DNA from: Climacium dendroides
Taxonomy: Eukaryota > Streptophyta > Bryopsida > Hypnales > Climaciaceae
DNA length: 64,000 nucleotides
Assembly (NCBI GenBank): GCA_950106755.1
Contig: OX467083.1
Span: 16,673,029-16,737,028, forward strand
Direction: 5' to 3'
The notes beneath the pieces were generated by a model. It ran no database searches. It saw nothing but the letters and a program-made list of their open reading frames with translations, and was not told the origin of the DNA. The translations under genes were made by a program, and so were the position numbers. Each line of letters opens with the position of its first letter. Position 1 is the stretch's first letter. Positions 1 through 12,134 of the stretch are shown here, piece by piece.

Positions 1-242
1 TAGTGCTCTAGACTTTTGAAATCTATATCATTATTGGATATCTGAAATCTAGGAAATATGTAGATTTTAAAACCGATTGGTCTGAAATCTACATCTTTCC
101 TAGATTTAATACATCTAATAGTGGTATAGAGTTCACAAATCTAGGACACTAATAGATTTTAGACTACTTGGTCTGAACTGTGGGAACGGCACACTGTGAA
201 AGTGGCACACGGAATATTGCCATTTTAATGATATTCCCTATG
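1..242. mobile_element. MITE family 1 (truncated by window edge)
   Basis: The right end reads GCCATTTTAATGATATTCCC, the inverted form of the ends of the copies at 31541-31777 and 36192-36347 (left ends GGGGAATTT..AAGATGGCA and GAAATTTCG..AAAATGGCA). Inside it carries the same kind of repeated TCTGAAATCTA / GTAGATTTT blocks. The left end lies outside the window. It is non-coding; the superfamily is not known because no target duplication is clear. Confidence 0.6.
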
Positions 243-499
243 GAAACAATTATTTTGGATTGTTTGCTTATACTCCATGTTGTATTATTTTGAATTTTCA
301 TTTTCAAATTCATTAGTGTACTAGAATTTGAACTACTAATACAATTCTCAATGTTGTATGAGATGTTGTCTTCAAAAACATTTCTAAAATTTAATGTATT
401 CAAATCATCAAGTTACCTCTTTTGTGTCACCTATATTTGAACCTCAATTTGAACCTTGATTGGTCACCTTCATTGAGCTAAAACCTCACAAGTTTGCAA

Positions 500-760
500 G
501 AGCAATCAATGGAAGTTGAAGAGTACCCCTAGAGAGGCAACCAATTGGAATTGAAGCATTTCCATCTACAAGAGTGCCATTTAAGGGGAGCCTAGTGGCA
601 TGATTAGGTACCTTATGCTTTTAACTTTAAAAATTCGCAGAATGTTGCATGAATGTTAAAAAGTTATAAAACAAATTGAATTTCTTTTTCTATTAAAGAA
701 GCTAACATGCTTACTAGAAATTTATCATTTGGACCACTTATCTTGGTAGAAGAAATTAGT
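500..760. repeat. Dispersed repeat A, copy 1
   Basis: Diverged direct copy of 33600-33860. Shared landmarks in order are a GGGGA-CCTA block, a TAGGTA(C/T)C-T-ATGCTTT block, a region rich in AAAATTRCAAAA, and TTTGGACCAC near the end. No coding potential is seen. The 1371-bp gap before the next element otherwise holds only AT-rich sequence without recognisable features. Confidence 0.55.
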
Positions 761-1369
761 GGTTTAGGATGCTTCTACCTTAGACTTTAATAGATGCCTT
801 GTCACTACTTAATATCTTCATTTTTTTGAAGAAGTTACCTCAACATTGAAGTTAACCTTTTAAACGCTCTGATGTCCATATTCTAAATGATGAACAAAGG
901 GCATGGAGGCACTATTTAGTCCAACTAATTTCATGCAATGTCATACTTGGATGTAGAAAAGACAACCTTCACTTAATGACCAATTTCATGAAATTCCTAT
1001 AAATGATATCGTTGTACAAATATATAAGCAAAAATGTGCCAAAATTCAAAAAAGGGTCGAGGTGTTTAATCCTTTTAGGATGAACAGGTGACCTTGGAAA
1101 TCATTCCTTTTCATTATTGTGTGAATGATTGGCTTAAAACATAGCAAAAGCACTCATTGGAAATCAAACTATTGTAGAAGACCTCCCCTTTTCACAACAA
1201 AATTCTGAGGATGAATAGTTGTACTTCTGTCCTACTAGAAGGATTCCATATCATCCATTGGACGGCAAACATCCGTGTGGACGTTTAAGGGTTAAGAGTT
1301 GAACCCCTATTTCAATGCAAGCTTCAACGACTTGAGCAGTGATACAACACGGAGATTGAGTACTGCATG

Positions 1370-1645
1370 TAAGGTGGGTACACCCAAAACCACCACTTTT
1401 TGCTACTGAGCCTTGTTACTATTATGAAGATGGCTAAATTTTTCATATGTTCATGTTGGCAAGTGAAAGGAGGTTCCAACGCACCAGAGAACACCTCATT
1501 TGGATATTGTATGCAAAAGTTATTAAGGAACAAAGTTTGGTTATGAAAGTGCTCTATCCAAATAGGTACATAACTGATTTTGGAAATGTACATAGGCTGT
1601 AGATGGCGCTTTAAGGTCAGGGGCCATTTTGGGGTGCCTACCTTA
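1370..1645. mobile_element. MITE family 2, copy 1 (TAAGGTGGG ends)
   Basis: Left end TAAGGTGGGTACACCCAAAA, right end TTTTGGGGTGCCTACCTTA, which are imperfect inverted repeats. The interior (GGCAAGTGAAAGGAGGTTCC, TATGCAAAAGTTAT and others) matches copies at 10645-10940 and 40152-40445. About 276 bp, non-coding. Short open frames that cross it on both strands are fortuitous. Confidence 0.8.
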
Positions 1646-1651
1646 GTATTA

Positions 1652-1945
1652 ATGGAATTCTGCTCTCTGCAACTCAGTCTATTCCCTGCCAATATGGGCA
1701 TTATGGGGAGAGTGAGTCAAAGCCGGCCAGGAATCGAACCGGACGTGTTGTCAGAAACTTTTGATGATCGAGCTGCTTCCAAAGACCTGCTCGTGCTCGT
1801 GCAGCAGAAGATATTCGTTGTCGCAAGTGAAAAGATGGCGGCAGAAATCAATCTCACGAATCCAGAGCAAGCAGTTATCATATTTGCTTTCGTGAGGAAG
1901 TGGATCGTAGCTGCTTGCGAAACGTCCATGCTTCGGTATCGATGA
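1652..1945 (+). CDS. Possible coding remnant, unknown product
   Basis: An open frame of 97 codons in GC-balanced DNA just right of MITE family 2. The frame runs further upstream, but that part lies in the MITE, so the first methionine outside it (1652) was taken as the start. The product would be hydrophilic at first, then end in a mixed helix-like stretch (..NPEQAVIIFAFVRKWIVAA..). No domain or family is recognised, and no promoter or splice partner can be shown. It may be an exon, a pseudogene fragment or chance. The island continues to about 3505 with no other supported gene. Confidence 0.2.
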   Translation: MEFCSLQLSLFPANMGIMGRVSQSRPGIEPDVLSETFDDRAASKDLLVLVQQKIFVVASEKMAAEINLTNPEQAVIIFAFVRKWIVAACETSMLRYR

Positions 1946-2920
1946 AGTGGACCCGATTGCAACTCCACTACTTTATTGAGTCACTGTCCACGTCCCTGAC
2001 CTCTTTGTTTATTTCAGAACCTAAATTTTGGGTAGTCATTCTTGTTCTTGAGATTTGTGCCACGTGAATAAGGCAAGAAGGACAACTCCAGATTTAGGTT
2101 TTGAAATGATGGGATATACTGTAGATATTGACCCAATCAATCAATCAAACAGGAATTCCGTGAAATCATTGGTATATTCTGACATTTACGTCAACTTGAT
2201 GTCATGTGTCGATAGATGTGCAAATGAATTGAAGATGTAAACTACATTTCCCCTGCAACTCTGTACACCACCGAGCTAAGATTTTTGCACCATCGCCTTT
2301 CTTGTATCTTGTCTTTCTCACATCTCTAAATAATTTCATCTCCTTCCTTCTCTGAAGGGTACGTCCACCGAGCCATTTTAATGGAATTCTGACAATTGAT
2401 CGAAATCGACGTTGGGAGGTAGGGGTCGCAATTAGATATACTTACCTCGCTACAATGCCAACCATACCGTCCTGCCAAGGACCGTGAAGCTGCATCAGAC
2501 TTCATCAGACAGGCTCCAGACTTTGGGGTCAAACAATGCGAGCGTGGATTGAAGAAACTAGTTGCAGTAGTGGAGGTACGCTCACCTTAGTCGTATGAAC
2601 AATGACTGAGCTGCCCAGGTTTCCAAACTATCGGCCCATTATTCTCAAAATCCGGACTTCAGAAACCAAGCTTCAATGCTGGATTGCGGCAGCTAATCAG
2701 GCGGATGCTTGGAATTTGCAGTCCCGCTCTGTAGTATCGATCATCCTTTGAAGCAGCTGCAAGCTAGATCTGGCATTCTTGCGACGGAATTCTCTCGATC
2801 ATTGGGATCTATCTAATTACAAGATTACTGTCCACCAAAGGGAGCCAATTTGCATTCCTGAGATCCATTCGCGACCCTCAGTTGTTGGCTTAAGAGCACA
2901 ACTCCAATCCTCACAACTTA

Positions 2921-3197
2921 GGCTCCCAGTTGTCAAATTCAAACCCACATGGTTTCCAAACTCGAAATTTAGGCTCTTAGTGTCAATTCAAACCCTTTAG
3001 GGTTCCAAACTCGAAATTTTGACTTCCAAATAATATGTCAAACTCAAATCCACAGGGGTTCTAAACTCAAAATTTAAGCTCCCAGTATGTTCAATTCAAA
3101 ACCACATGGGTTCCAAACTCACAAACTCAAGAACTAGGCTCCCAGAGTGTCAATTCAAACCCACAGGGGTTCCAACTCGAAATTTAGGCTCCCAGTG
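2921..3197. repeat. Minisatellite, about 5 units of 50-60 bp
   Basis: Five degenerate direct units, each with CTCCCAG (or a variant), GTCAATTCAAACCCACA, GGGGTTCCAAACTCGAAATT and a TTAGG end, starting near 2921, 2972, 3022, 3077 and 3138, with a partial sixth at 3188. Unit lengths of 50, 51, 56 and 60 are not a constant multiple of three, so it is not a coding repeat. Confidence 0.85.
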
Positions 3198-3264
3198 TTT
3201 TAAAAATGGGGACATTTGACACATTGTTGGTCACATGAAGAATCTTGTACTTGCCCAACCCAAC

Positions 3265-3506
3265 TCAACTCGCTTGCGTCTCTGAAGCCACTGTGACGAG
3301 CTCTCCCAATGTGACGAGCGTATGAGGCTGCGGCATAACCCCAAAGGAAGTCTGTTTCGCAGTAAGCTGACATTCCTCAGGCTCGTTGTCGTTAATATGC
3401 ATGAGCAGCTGGTACTTGGGGAGCCAAGGAAGACCACGTACCAGTGAGAATTTCGATTGCACCGTCTCATAGATCGATCCCAATCCATTCATCTTCACTT
3501 GGTCGA
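3265..3506 (-). pseudogene. Possible exon or gene fragment, broken by a CACTA-like element
   Basis: On the minus strand an open frame of about 80 codons with balanced base use runs from the CACTA-like element boundary (3506) down to a TGA at 3265. It contains QVKMNGLGSIYETVQSKF and LPKYQLLMHINDNEPEE. The ATG of the full open frame lies inside the element, so the true upstream part is missing or displaced beyond 4297. No family is recognised. Amino-acid composition is more protein-like than most frames here, hence the listing. It could equally be a pseudogene scrap or chance. Confidence 0.3.
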
Positions 3507-4296
3507 CACTAGTGCAAAAGGGTGGTTGAAATGACATTTTTTGAAAAATGTCATTTCAACCATGTTTTGGAGAAATGTCATTTCAACCACCCATGTTGAA
3601 ATGACATTTTTGACATTTTGGTAGATTTTAGAAGAAGAATTGATTCCATTATGTATGTTTCAATCAAGAATGAAATTAATGTCATTTCAACCAATAAATT
3701 TGGTAGATTTTAGAAGAAAACATTATCCCATAACAATTGCCATGGAAAAGACAAGTAGTAGAAATAAATAGTGAGTAGAGTCTAATCTTGACGCTATATT
3801 TCTTCTTTTAAACTATGAATGTGAAGAAATGTACTTATGTCCAAAGCAGATAGATTTGGTGGAGAAATCTACATTTTTGTAAGTTTGTAAAATCTACATT
3901 TTAAAGATTCAAAATCTAAAATCTACATTTTTATAAGATTTCAAAATCTAAAATCTATATTCTGTAAGATTTCAAAATCTAAAATCTATATTCTGTAAGA
4001 TTCCAAAATCTAAAATCTACATTTTTTAAGATTTTAAAAAGTAAAATCTTCAATTTGGATAGATTTTGAAATCTAAAACCTCTTTTTAAATATGATTTCA
4101 AAGAGCTAAAATGTACACCATCAGTATGTTTAAATGACATTTTCAAAATGTCATTTAAACCTACATGTTGATATGACATCAAAAAAATGACATTTTAAAT
4201 GACATTTTGATGTCATTTCAACCAACATTGAGAGAGGTTGAAATGACATCAAAATGTCATTTAAAATGTCATTTCAACCACCCTTTTGCACTAGTG
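3507..4296. mobile_element. Non-autonomous CACTA-like element
   Basis: Both ends carry an inverted CACTAGTGCAAAAGGGTGG followed by TTGAAATGACATTTT. The start CACTA and the many subterminal copies of TTGAAATGACATT and its inverse (about 3520-3690 and 4120-4280) are typical of CACTA/EnSpm elements. Flanking triplets are CGA (3504-3506) and CAA (4297-4299), a 2 of 3 match to the expected 3-bp target duplication. The interior is non-coding, with a short tandem array at 3884-4080. No transposase is present, so it would need a helper. Confidence 0.75.
3884..4080. repeat. Tandem array inside the CACTA-like element
   Basis: About five degenerate units of 30-40 bp built on AAGATTTCAAAATCTAAAAT followed by CTACATTTT or CTATATTCTG. 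The units are partly palindromic (AGATTT..AAATCT). No coding role. Confidence 0.7.
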
Positions 4297-4313
4297 CAAG
4301 AGAGATTTAGCTT

Positions 4314-4675
4314 TAAGGTAGAGGAACCTATTTCGGACAGGCCCCCATTTTGGTTTTGTAGACTCACCTATTCTGAACAGCAATTGAATGCACTGGTTAT
4401 TGAGAAAGATTCTCTATTAGTACTTTCTCGCCCAATCATCTCTCTTCTTTCTTGGCTTAAGGGAAAGTGCCAAAGGTAACTACAATAGGTGAGTCTACGA
4501 AACCAAAATGGGTCCGGATGAAAAATTCACTTTTCTATTCAATGAAATATTCATTCTAGGAGAAAAAATTCCGTTTTTTTTGGCATTCTTCACCCTGAAA
4601 TAATATGCTCCATGACTTTTTCAAATAATACACACTGAAATGCTTAAGTTATCTGAAATAGGTACTTCTACCTTA
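4314..4675. mobile_element. MITE family 5, copy 1 (TAAGGTAGA ends)
   Basis: Left end TAAGGTAGAGGAACCTATTT, right end CTGAAATAGGTACTTCTACCTTA. A second inverted pair lies inside: CCATTTTGGTTTTGTAGACT (about 4346) against AGTCTACGAAACCAAAATGG (about 4491). A shorter related copy sits at 39484-39664. Non-coding; the 90-codon frame crossing its left half is not a gene. Confidence 0.8.
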
Positions 4676-7600
4676 GATGTTAGCAAACTTGGAGATTAGA
4701 AGCTCGGAGAGAATTGACGAGTGAACAAGGACCATCTATTAGGAAATACTTTGAATTCTTTAAAAAGGGTTTGACTTTGTTTAAGACAAAAGTAAAACTC
4801 CAAGAAAGGGAATCATTGACTTTCCAAATATTATAGAATTAGTTATTAGTTAGGAGAAGTTAAACAAGCTTGACTTGAATTTTGTTTGATTCTTAAAACA
4901 AATTAGCAAAGCATTTAGGAATTAGATTTGATAGGATTTGATATACAAAAAATATCTTCAAAGAAAAGAGAAAATTAGAAAGAAGTAGGAGAAAAAAAAC
5001 AAAAAACTTTGGAACAGGGAAGAGTGTATCATTTTGAACATAGAAAAGAATATGAGATGAAGATGGATGGCTTTACAATAAGATTATAATCGCGGTGTGT
5101 GAAGATGAAACTATCTAATCCGTGGAGTTTGAGGTGAGTTGTTGAGTTTCTTTCCTCCAATTTCTTTATTTTGCAAAAAATCTTAAATTAGAAGTTAGAC
5201 TTTAGTAGCTTTCTAAAAAGATATTAATAATGAAAAATAGATTAAAAAAAACTCTCAAAGTTATGTATGAATGAACAATAGTGCTAAAAGTAGATGAAAA
5301 GTTAGAAAGTCATCCGAAAAATTCAAAATAATAATATTTGAATCTAGATTATAATCAAAAGTCAAAAACAAAGTCAAGAATGAATTTCATAATTTAAAGT
5401 AAATGAATTTAGTGGAAAGAATTATCTTAGGAATTTTCTTAGGAAATAGAATTAAAACTAAAATCAATCCAAAAATCTAAAGTCAATTTTGATAGTTAGA
5501 ATAGGAGAAAATAATGGATGAAGTTTTATAGTTTAGTTTAAAGTCTAAACTTCATTTGTGAATAACTTTTAAAGAATTAGTCCAAAGTTTTGTAAACTTG
5601 ACTACTTTGGAAAGGGCATTAGAAGCTTCAAGACTTGAAATAATGGAATCCTAAAACTTTGTGCTTGACTAATCCCTAACAATCTTTAGTTTTGGTTGTC
5701 GTAGCCAAAATTCGCCATCATTACTAATTTACAATCAAATTGATTAACATTTGCAATTTGGTAAATTAAAAATAGGAACAAACAACAACTATCCATTGCT
5801 TGAAAGGTATAATTAGATAGCATGCAAGACGCTCACAAGGAATTCATCTACAACTAAGATTTTAAAACTCAATTGTATATACTTTATCCTGAGGGCTGGG
5901 TGAGGATAAAGTGCCTACAAATACCAAGATTTAAACCACACCTTCATCATGAGAGGTAACCATTCCTTGACATTAGAGCACTTAGTTTTCTCACCTCTTA
6001 CATACACAAGACCTTAAAAATTTATTATTTGTAATAGCTTTACCCATCTACCATTCTAAGTGTAATTGGAATGCTAGATGAGCTATAAGTAATCCCACTT
6101 ATTGATGTTAGAGCTATACAAGCTATTAATGACTCTATATTTGAGAAAGCAACAATACAAAATTTGGATAATACTAAAGAAGTTAATAGAGGCAATCAAC
6201 ATTTATAGGGCTATACAAAAAAACCAAATTCAAATTAAGCTTGATTTTAAGGTAAAGGAGGTAACGACTAGTATAAAGTTCAACTTTTGGGACATGAGGA
6301 TTCTTTGCAAACTACTATAGAGACCAAGTTAGTTTTAAATGAAATCCTTGTCTACTAAGTTGACTATTGCTTCAACTCAAGTCTTAAGGTTTGGTGACTT
6401 TTGTTTTTAGGACCAATATTTCTACTAGTGCTATGAGTAGTGTATTTTGCCAACTTCAAGCTTCTTGCTCTTAATGTGATTTTGAGGCATCAAAATGATC
6501 TTTTTTGAATTTGAGCCCAACTAATGAAATGAAGCTAACAAAGTGCAGTTTCTACTCCAATTTGAAAATTTGAAAAATTCCTAAAACTGAATATTTTAAC
6601 TAAGTTTGAACATTGTGCCTATAACCACAATCTATTGATTTTCTAATAATAGATAGTTATGGTAAATTTTCTTACTCTATGATATTTTTTACCATCATAT
6701 ATTTCTAATGAAAAATTCCAAGATTTATTTGAGCCAATTTTGTATTTGATATGAATTTTCTTCACTTTTTCCTTAAGAAAATCATACTAATTTCAATTTT
6801 TTATAAAATAACCAAAATTTTAATGACTTATGGATGACATCTAAAAGATAAAATAAAAATAATTCAAGAATAAATAATCACAATGTGGGAACATATAGAA
6901 TGTGAGGATTTTGTAGTTCATTTTCGTGGTCATAGGCCTTTTGTTTCAAGGTTAGAAAGTAACCTAATATATACAAAGATTGTGGCGAAGATGTTTTGAT
7001 GGAGTTTGAGTTGAATTGGTCTAATTTGATGTCATTTGCTCTTGTGAAGGCTTGGTTGTTACTTAGAAGCATTATTGTCCTCTTAGTTACAATCCTTAGT
7101 GTGTCCCTACGACCACAATTGTAATTGGTATGTGTGATTGGCCTATACTTTCTTCTTTTCAATTGATTTTTCAATTTGTGCCAAGAGAAAAAAGCATATT
7201 TCAACGTTTTTTTATTCATTATGACTAGATAGAAAATTTCACTAACATTCAAATGTATTTGCACATTTTTAAAATATATATAATAAGAATTAGTAAAAAT
7301 TGAATTACAAATTTTTCAAGACTTTAGCATATGTTTTGGCCAACACTTACATGAAAAAATCCCTTTGTCAAATTGTTTCTTTTTGGCAACTCTACCTTCA
7401 AGACCATATTTGTTAAATTGAAACTTTTCGCAAATTTTGAGATAGAATGCTAAATATTATAAATTCATTTACAAAAATAATAATTAAAACAAAAAATAAA
7501 TAATGCTCAAATAGTGATTTTAAAATGAAATTCTAAAATTTGGTGTTGTCATCTATTTATAAAAAAATACTAATAAAGAGATAAAGTGGATTATCTTCAA

Positions 7601-8949
7601 GTCGAAGATAAAAATGAGACTACAAAAAGTCTCAATATAACAAATATGGTCTTCTTCTTATTCCTTCTCTTAGTCACAGACTATGGATGCATTGTATTCA
7701 AAAATATATGTTGCGTCCAAGAGGTTGTAACATATTATCCTTGTTGTATGTTATTTTTTCCAATATTCCACCATCTTTTCTCTTGGATGTTCATTCCACT
7801 TGTTAATAGCAATGAACTTGCTTCCCAAAGATAAAGATATATTCCACATATATTTTATAAATAAGGCTTTTGAAGTTGGATAAAGGTACAACATCCCATT
7901 CTAAACATCTAGAAAAGTCCAAATCTAGGCTATTTGTATTGAAAAGCATAAAATACAAATGAAAGAAAAAATTTCTAGCTTTAGAAAATTGATTGCATGA
8001 AATAAGAATAACATGTGTCTAGAATGGGTAGAAGCTATGCCTTAATTGTATATTGTCACTAATTCACTATGAGTTAGTCTCAAATCAATGCTAATTAATT
8101 TATTCTAGTAATAGAAGTATGCAGTTGGTATTGAGATCATTGTAGATAGGATTGGATATTTGTTAAGTTGGACATAGGTTGGTGGATGCCCTACAATAGC
8201 TGTTTTAACTAATTTAATTTATTAAAAAAATATTTAAAAAAATTGATTGCTCTGATGACTTAATTTAAACTTTTTCAAATTGTTTGTATATCTTCGAGTT
8301 GGTAGCTAGCGTAATACTTGAATTGATCGACATTTTAATTTTGAGCTAATTTGAAAAGCTATAGTAGAAGGTAAAAAACCAAAAAGAACTAATGGAGATT
8401 TTTTGATTTTTCAAAAAAAATTATTAGTATTTTTTTCAAGGGAAAATAAAATATTAAATAAAATATTAAATAGGTTTTTTAAGAACTAAAATGATTACCC
8501 ATGAGCTTTCATAGGAAGCCTAAGGTAACACCCTTCTATAAATAAACGAAAAATCACATGATGTTTGAATTTTTTTTCAATTGTAATGTTGTTAGGAATG
8601 TTGTTTTTTATTGCTTGTCTACCATTGAAAATTACTTACTCATGGTCTTGGATAGTAGTATCATATTACACTAGTCATTTTGTCTATAATAGGATACTTT
8701 ACCTTATAAATAACTTAAGTTTGTCATGCATTGCACACCCAAAGTTGAGACACACAATGCATATTACCATTCCACAAGTATGTTGTATGTATAAAATGTA
8801 TAATTGGAAGTAAATAAAATATTATTTTAATGGTAATTTTTATTTTTTATACACTATTGAATATATTCCACATTAAAAAACTTCAAATAGGGATAAAAAA
8901 ATTAAATTTGATAAGCTTCATTTACTTTAAAACTAGAATCCAAAAGAAA
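4676..8949. other. AT-rich DNA with no recognised feature
   Basis: Very AT-rich, with only short random frames (the longest is 128 codons on the minus strand at 6878-7264, no recognisable product). Poly-A/T runs and a small direct repeat (AAATATTAAAT, 8451-8472) are present. Probably old decayed transposon sequence, but no ends or domains can be named. Confidence 0.5.
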
Positions 8950-9270
8950 TCTTGATGTTGTCTAATCTTCACCGTTTTGTGGGTAGTTAGTATGGGTCCA
9001 AGACCATATATAAATCTATGTATCACCTCCCAAAGCTTCATCTCCTTCAATCAAACAACACTCAAAGAGATGCAAAAAAATAAAAACAAACAATGTTGAT
9101 TGACTCCTTTAGTCATTTCATTTGTTTTTTGCTTGATGATTGTATGGATGGAGGAAGAACTATTACTCAAAGATATTTTGTTGGTCCCAAATTGCAATCA
9201 AAAGTCAAATTTGATCAATTCTCAATATCACAAAGTGCAATAGGAAGATTATTTTGGAACATAGGGAGTA
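8950..9270 (-). mobile_element. Mariner/Stowaway-type element, truncated copy
   Basis: Ends at 9270 with TTTTGGAACATAGGGAGTA, the inverted form of CTCCCT..TCCCAAAAT ends. The body matches 28360-28600 in opposite orientation (shared AAAGCTTCATCTCCTTCAATC, TTGATTGA and a GGTCCAAGACCA / TGGTCTTGGAC block). The other terminal repeat is not seen near 8700-8950, so this copy is probably truncated. No intact transposase; the 71-codon frame inside is not recognised. Confidence 0.65.
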
Positions 9271-9309
9271 TGATTTTAAATATAGGGCCCAAATACAATC
9301 CAAATTAAG

Positions 9310-10530
9310 TCTAAATTTTTTAAAATTTGACATCATGCCATGGTGTGGGCACATGACCAATACGGGAACCAATACCAAAATTGTATAAAAAAAAAATGAA
9401 AGTCAATTGTTTTGCATTATTGTGAATCACTTTTGCAAGTTCATTTATAAGCCACTATAATTAGCATAGGTGGCAATAATTGCAAAAATTTATTGATTTT
9501 GCAAACATACTTGCCATGTACAAGCATTGAATGGATGATATTACAAACTACAACATCATCCATTTTGTAAATATTGTTATTGAAAAATACACAACCATTA
9601 TGGGCATCACCAAGTATCAAAGTATGAATTAAATTCACATTAGTACAACTAATCCATTTGTGTTAAAAAATCTACACATATTATTCATGAATTTTACATA
9701 CAATTTGGAGATTATGTATCATTTCTCCATTATATTTGTAATTTCAAAAACTTTAAATTTATATAGTAATTGAAATTTGTGGTGTAGCAATTTCAAAGAT
9801 AAATAGACTCCTTGTTTATCTTAGAAAAAGCCATACACAATGAGTTTTGGTGAGCATTACAAAAATCCATCACATACCAATGTGACATTTTCAAAGATAC
9901 GATCATTGCATGAAGTTCAGCCTATCCAACAAACTTATTTAAGACAAAGCTCCACCATTAGTCTTTTGAAGGTTCCAAGTTGGGTGATGACTTTGTTTGA
10001 TGGGTGGTGGCTCATCGTCTTCCAATTAAAAAAATTGAGGAAAAAATGGAATTTCAAACTTAGTACTACTTGGTCTATCTCCTCCAAATCTTCCTCCCAT
10101 TCCAATGTTGAAAATGCTCAACGTTGAACATGTTCACATTCTAAACTATTCTAAACCCCATATTAGCTATTAAAACAAATATACAAGCACCCGACGCAAG
10201 CTTGATTTTGGGATAGCAACCCACTCAAGCTTCATCTCTTTCGAAGTAGACAATGCTTTAAATTTGCCAAAATTGTACAAGGCTTCCTCTTCTTCTCCTT
10301 CTCCTTTGTAGTCTACAATCTAACTGAAAAAGTGGTGACAATGTGTTGTATCACTTTGAAAAAACTTAAGGTATGCAGTATGGGCTTGTTGATGTTTGAT
10401 AAAAAAAAATTGCAGATTATTTATGCTTTTGTTCTTGGGAATGGTGACATCCTGATTGAAAATGCTTGAACCGATTAAAAGCTCTTGTCCTGAAATTTTA
10501 AGCTGGACGGAGTACAGAGTTGCCGGCCCA
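9310..10530. repeat. Dispersed repeat B, copy 1 (about 1.2 kb)
   Basis: Direct diverged copy of about 25370-26540. Shared blocks in order: ATTATGCCATRGT, CCAAAATTGTATAAAAA, TTTATCTTAGAAAAAG, CTATTAAAACAAATATACAA, CGACGCAAGCTTGATTTTGG and AATGGTGACATCCTGA. The two copies differ by indels of tens of bases. There is no long frame shared by both, so it looks like a non-coding or fully decayed transposon. Confidence 0.8.
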
Positions 10531-10644
10531 AAAAATAATAGTAATAACTTATGTGTGTTTGTCTGTGCACAAAGCACAAAAAAACTATGACCAGCATACA
10601 TGTTATGAGAGGCTCTATCCTTGTAGCACTTCCACCTTTTCGAG

Positions 10645-10940
10645 TAAGGTGGGCACCCCCTAACCGCCACTTTTTTTGGCTATTGTGCCTAGTTACTGTT
10701 ATTGGACTGGTCAAATTTTCATGTCTTCTTGTCGGCAAGTGAAAGGAGGTTCCAACATACCAAAGAATGTGGCATTTGGATATCGTATGCAAAAGTTATA
10801 GTGGTCCAAGTTTTTTTTGGTAGAGGTTCTAAAATTGTTTTTTTCACATTGGTGCATATTGATTTTGGAGATGTACATAGAATGATGATGGTGGATTTGT
10901 GTTAGTGACGCATTTTGGGGGGAAGGAGGGGGCCACCTTA
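10645..10940. mobile_element. MITE family 2, copy 2
   Basis: Left end TAAGGTGGGCACCCCCTAAC, right end GGGGGGAAGGAGGGGGCCACCTTA trimmed here to GGGGGCCACCTTA. The interior matches copies 1 and 3, including TCGGCAAGTGAAAGGAGGTT and GATTTTGGAGATGTACATAG. Inserted close to the right end of dispersed repeat B copy 1. Non-coding. Confidence 0.8.
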
Positions 10941-10984
10941 AGAGCTTAGTCAAACTTTTCGGAATCAATGTAGATCTAATAAAA

Positions 10985-11530
10985 GATGCAACTAGATGTA
11001 AAAGCAATTGACTAAGCATTAGAGCATGGTTTTTACTATTGGTTATTAAAATGCCTTTTGTTATTGGGTTTTGTTGGTAATTGAAAGAGGATTCTAAGTT
11101 CTTTAAGAATTGCATGAATATATTAGTTATAAATTTTCAAAGTGCTAATTATGGGCCTATCCAAAATCAACCCCATGCTCTTTTGTTTAGATAGTGTACA
11201 AGCAAGAATATGTAGGGGTTAGTTTTGCAATAAGGTTGGATTGGCAACAAGTTACCATAGCTTCTATTGATGATGTAAAGTCTCATCCACTTTGGTCTAG
11301 AGCTTAAAGTAGTATCACCTAACTTTAAACTAAGAGAATTTGTCTAATAAATATTCTCATGGGTCAACAATCTTTCATTTTTGAATCATACAAAGCCAAA
11401 TTGCAATTAAAATTCAATGAAACCAAGAACAACATCTAAATATAATATGCGAGAGTTATAAGAGGATAAAAGTGAATTGGTAGATTTTCTAAAACTATTC
11501 CCTTGATTCAATTTTTATATGGTAAATATA
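10985..11530. repeat. Dispersed repeat C, copy 1
   Basis: Direct diverged copy of 14130-14450 followed by 15240-15520. Shared blocks: GAGCATGG-TTTTACTAT, AAAGTGCTAATTAT, GTTGGAT, AGCAAGTTACC, TTCTATTGATG, and further right GATAAAAGTGAATTGGTAGA / GGTCGAAAGTGGATTGGTAT. In copy 2 the two halves are separated by about 0.8 kb. Confidence 0.75.
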
Positions 11531-11999
11531 GTGCAATAAACATCTACTTATTTTAAAGATTTTTTGGGGCTTTCTTTTGGAACCAAAACGCACGCCATTT
11601 TATACAATTGTATATATATGTACAATATATTGGAGAAGATGGAAATATTAACTTGTTTTAACAAACAGAGTAAAAAAATTTCAATATAGATGTTCAAAAT
11701 TGATACAAAAACAAGTTCTACTAACAATTTCAATCTTCATTATACTATATTTGAATATGCAAAGGAATTTATATACATACATACACACATTGTGTTGTAC
11801 CTACATGATGCACATATAAAATAATAAATGTAAAGTGATAGACAAGAAAAGAAAGGTGTTAGCAAAACTTACAAAGTCCACAAAATTCTACTAAAGCATT
11901 GAATCAAACTCAAACATTAGAATGCATATTAATCCTTGAAAGGCCCTTGGAGTCCCTCTATACAACTTATGTTTAGCTTTATAATTCTTCAATTGTGGT

Positions 12000-12125
12000 C
12001 AGTTTTTTTTTTTTTGACTTGTGTCCCCCCTATTGTCCTCACCACAAAGGTTAGTTTTTGGAGGAACAAAGCTAGAGAGGTTAGATTTTTGATAATTTGG
12101 CAAAATTTTGCCCCCAAAAGGCCCT
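12000..12125. mobile_element. 126-bp insert with 9-bp direct flanks
   Basis: AATTGTGGT occurs at 11991-11999 and again at 12126-12134. The related copies at 33.3 and 50.7 kb carry the AATTGTGGT-type block (there AATTGTGGT or AATTGTGATT inverted) only once at this place. The 126 bp between (starting CAGTTTTT, ending AAAAGGCCCT) is therefore an insertion with a 9-bp target duplication, a length typical of Mutator-like elements. Its own inverted ends are weak. Confidence 0.65.
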
Positions 12126-12134
12126 AATTGTGGT

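Noticed and set aside
1720..1750. tRNA-like text (inverse of GGTTCGATTCC) on the minus strand
   Set aside because: Only the T-arm part is present; no matching acceptor stem, anticodon arm or D-arm at proper spacing.
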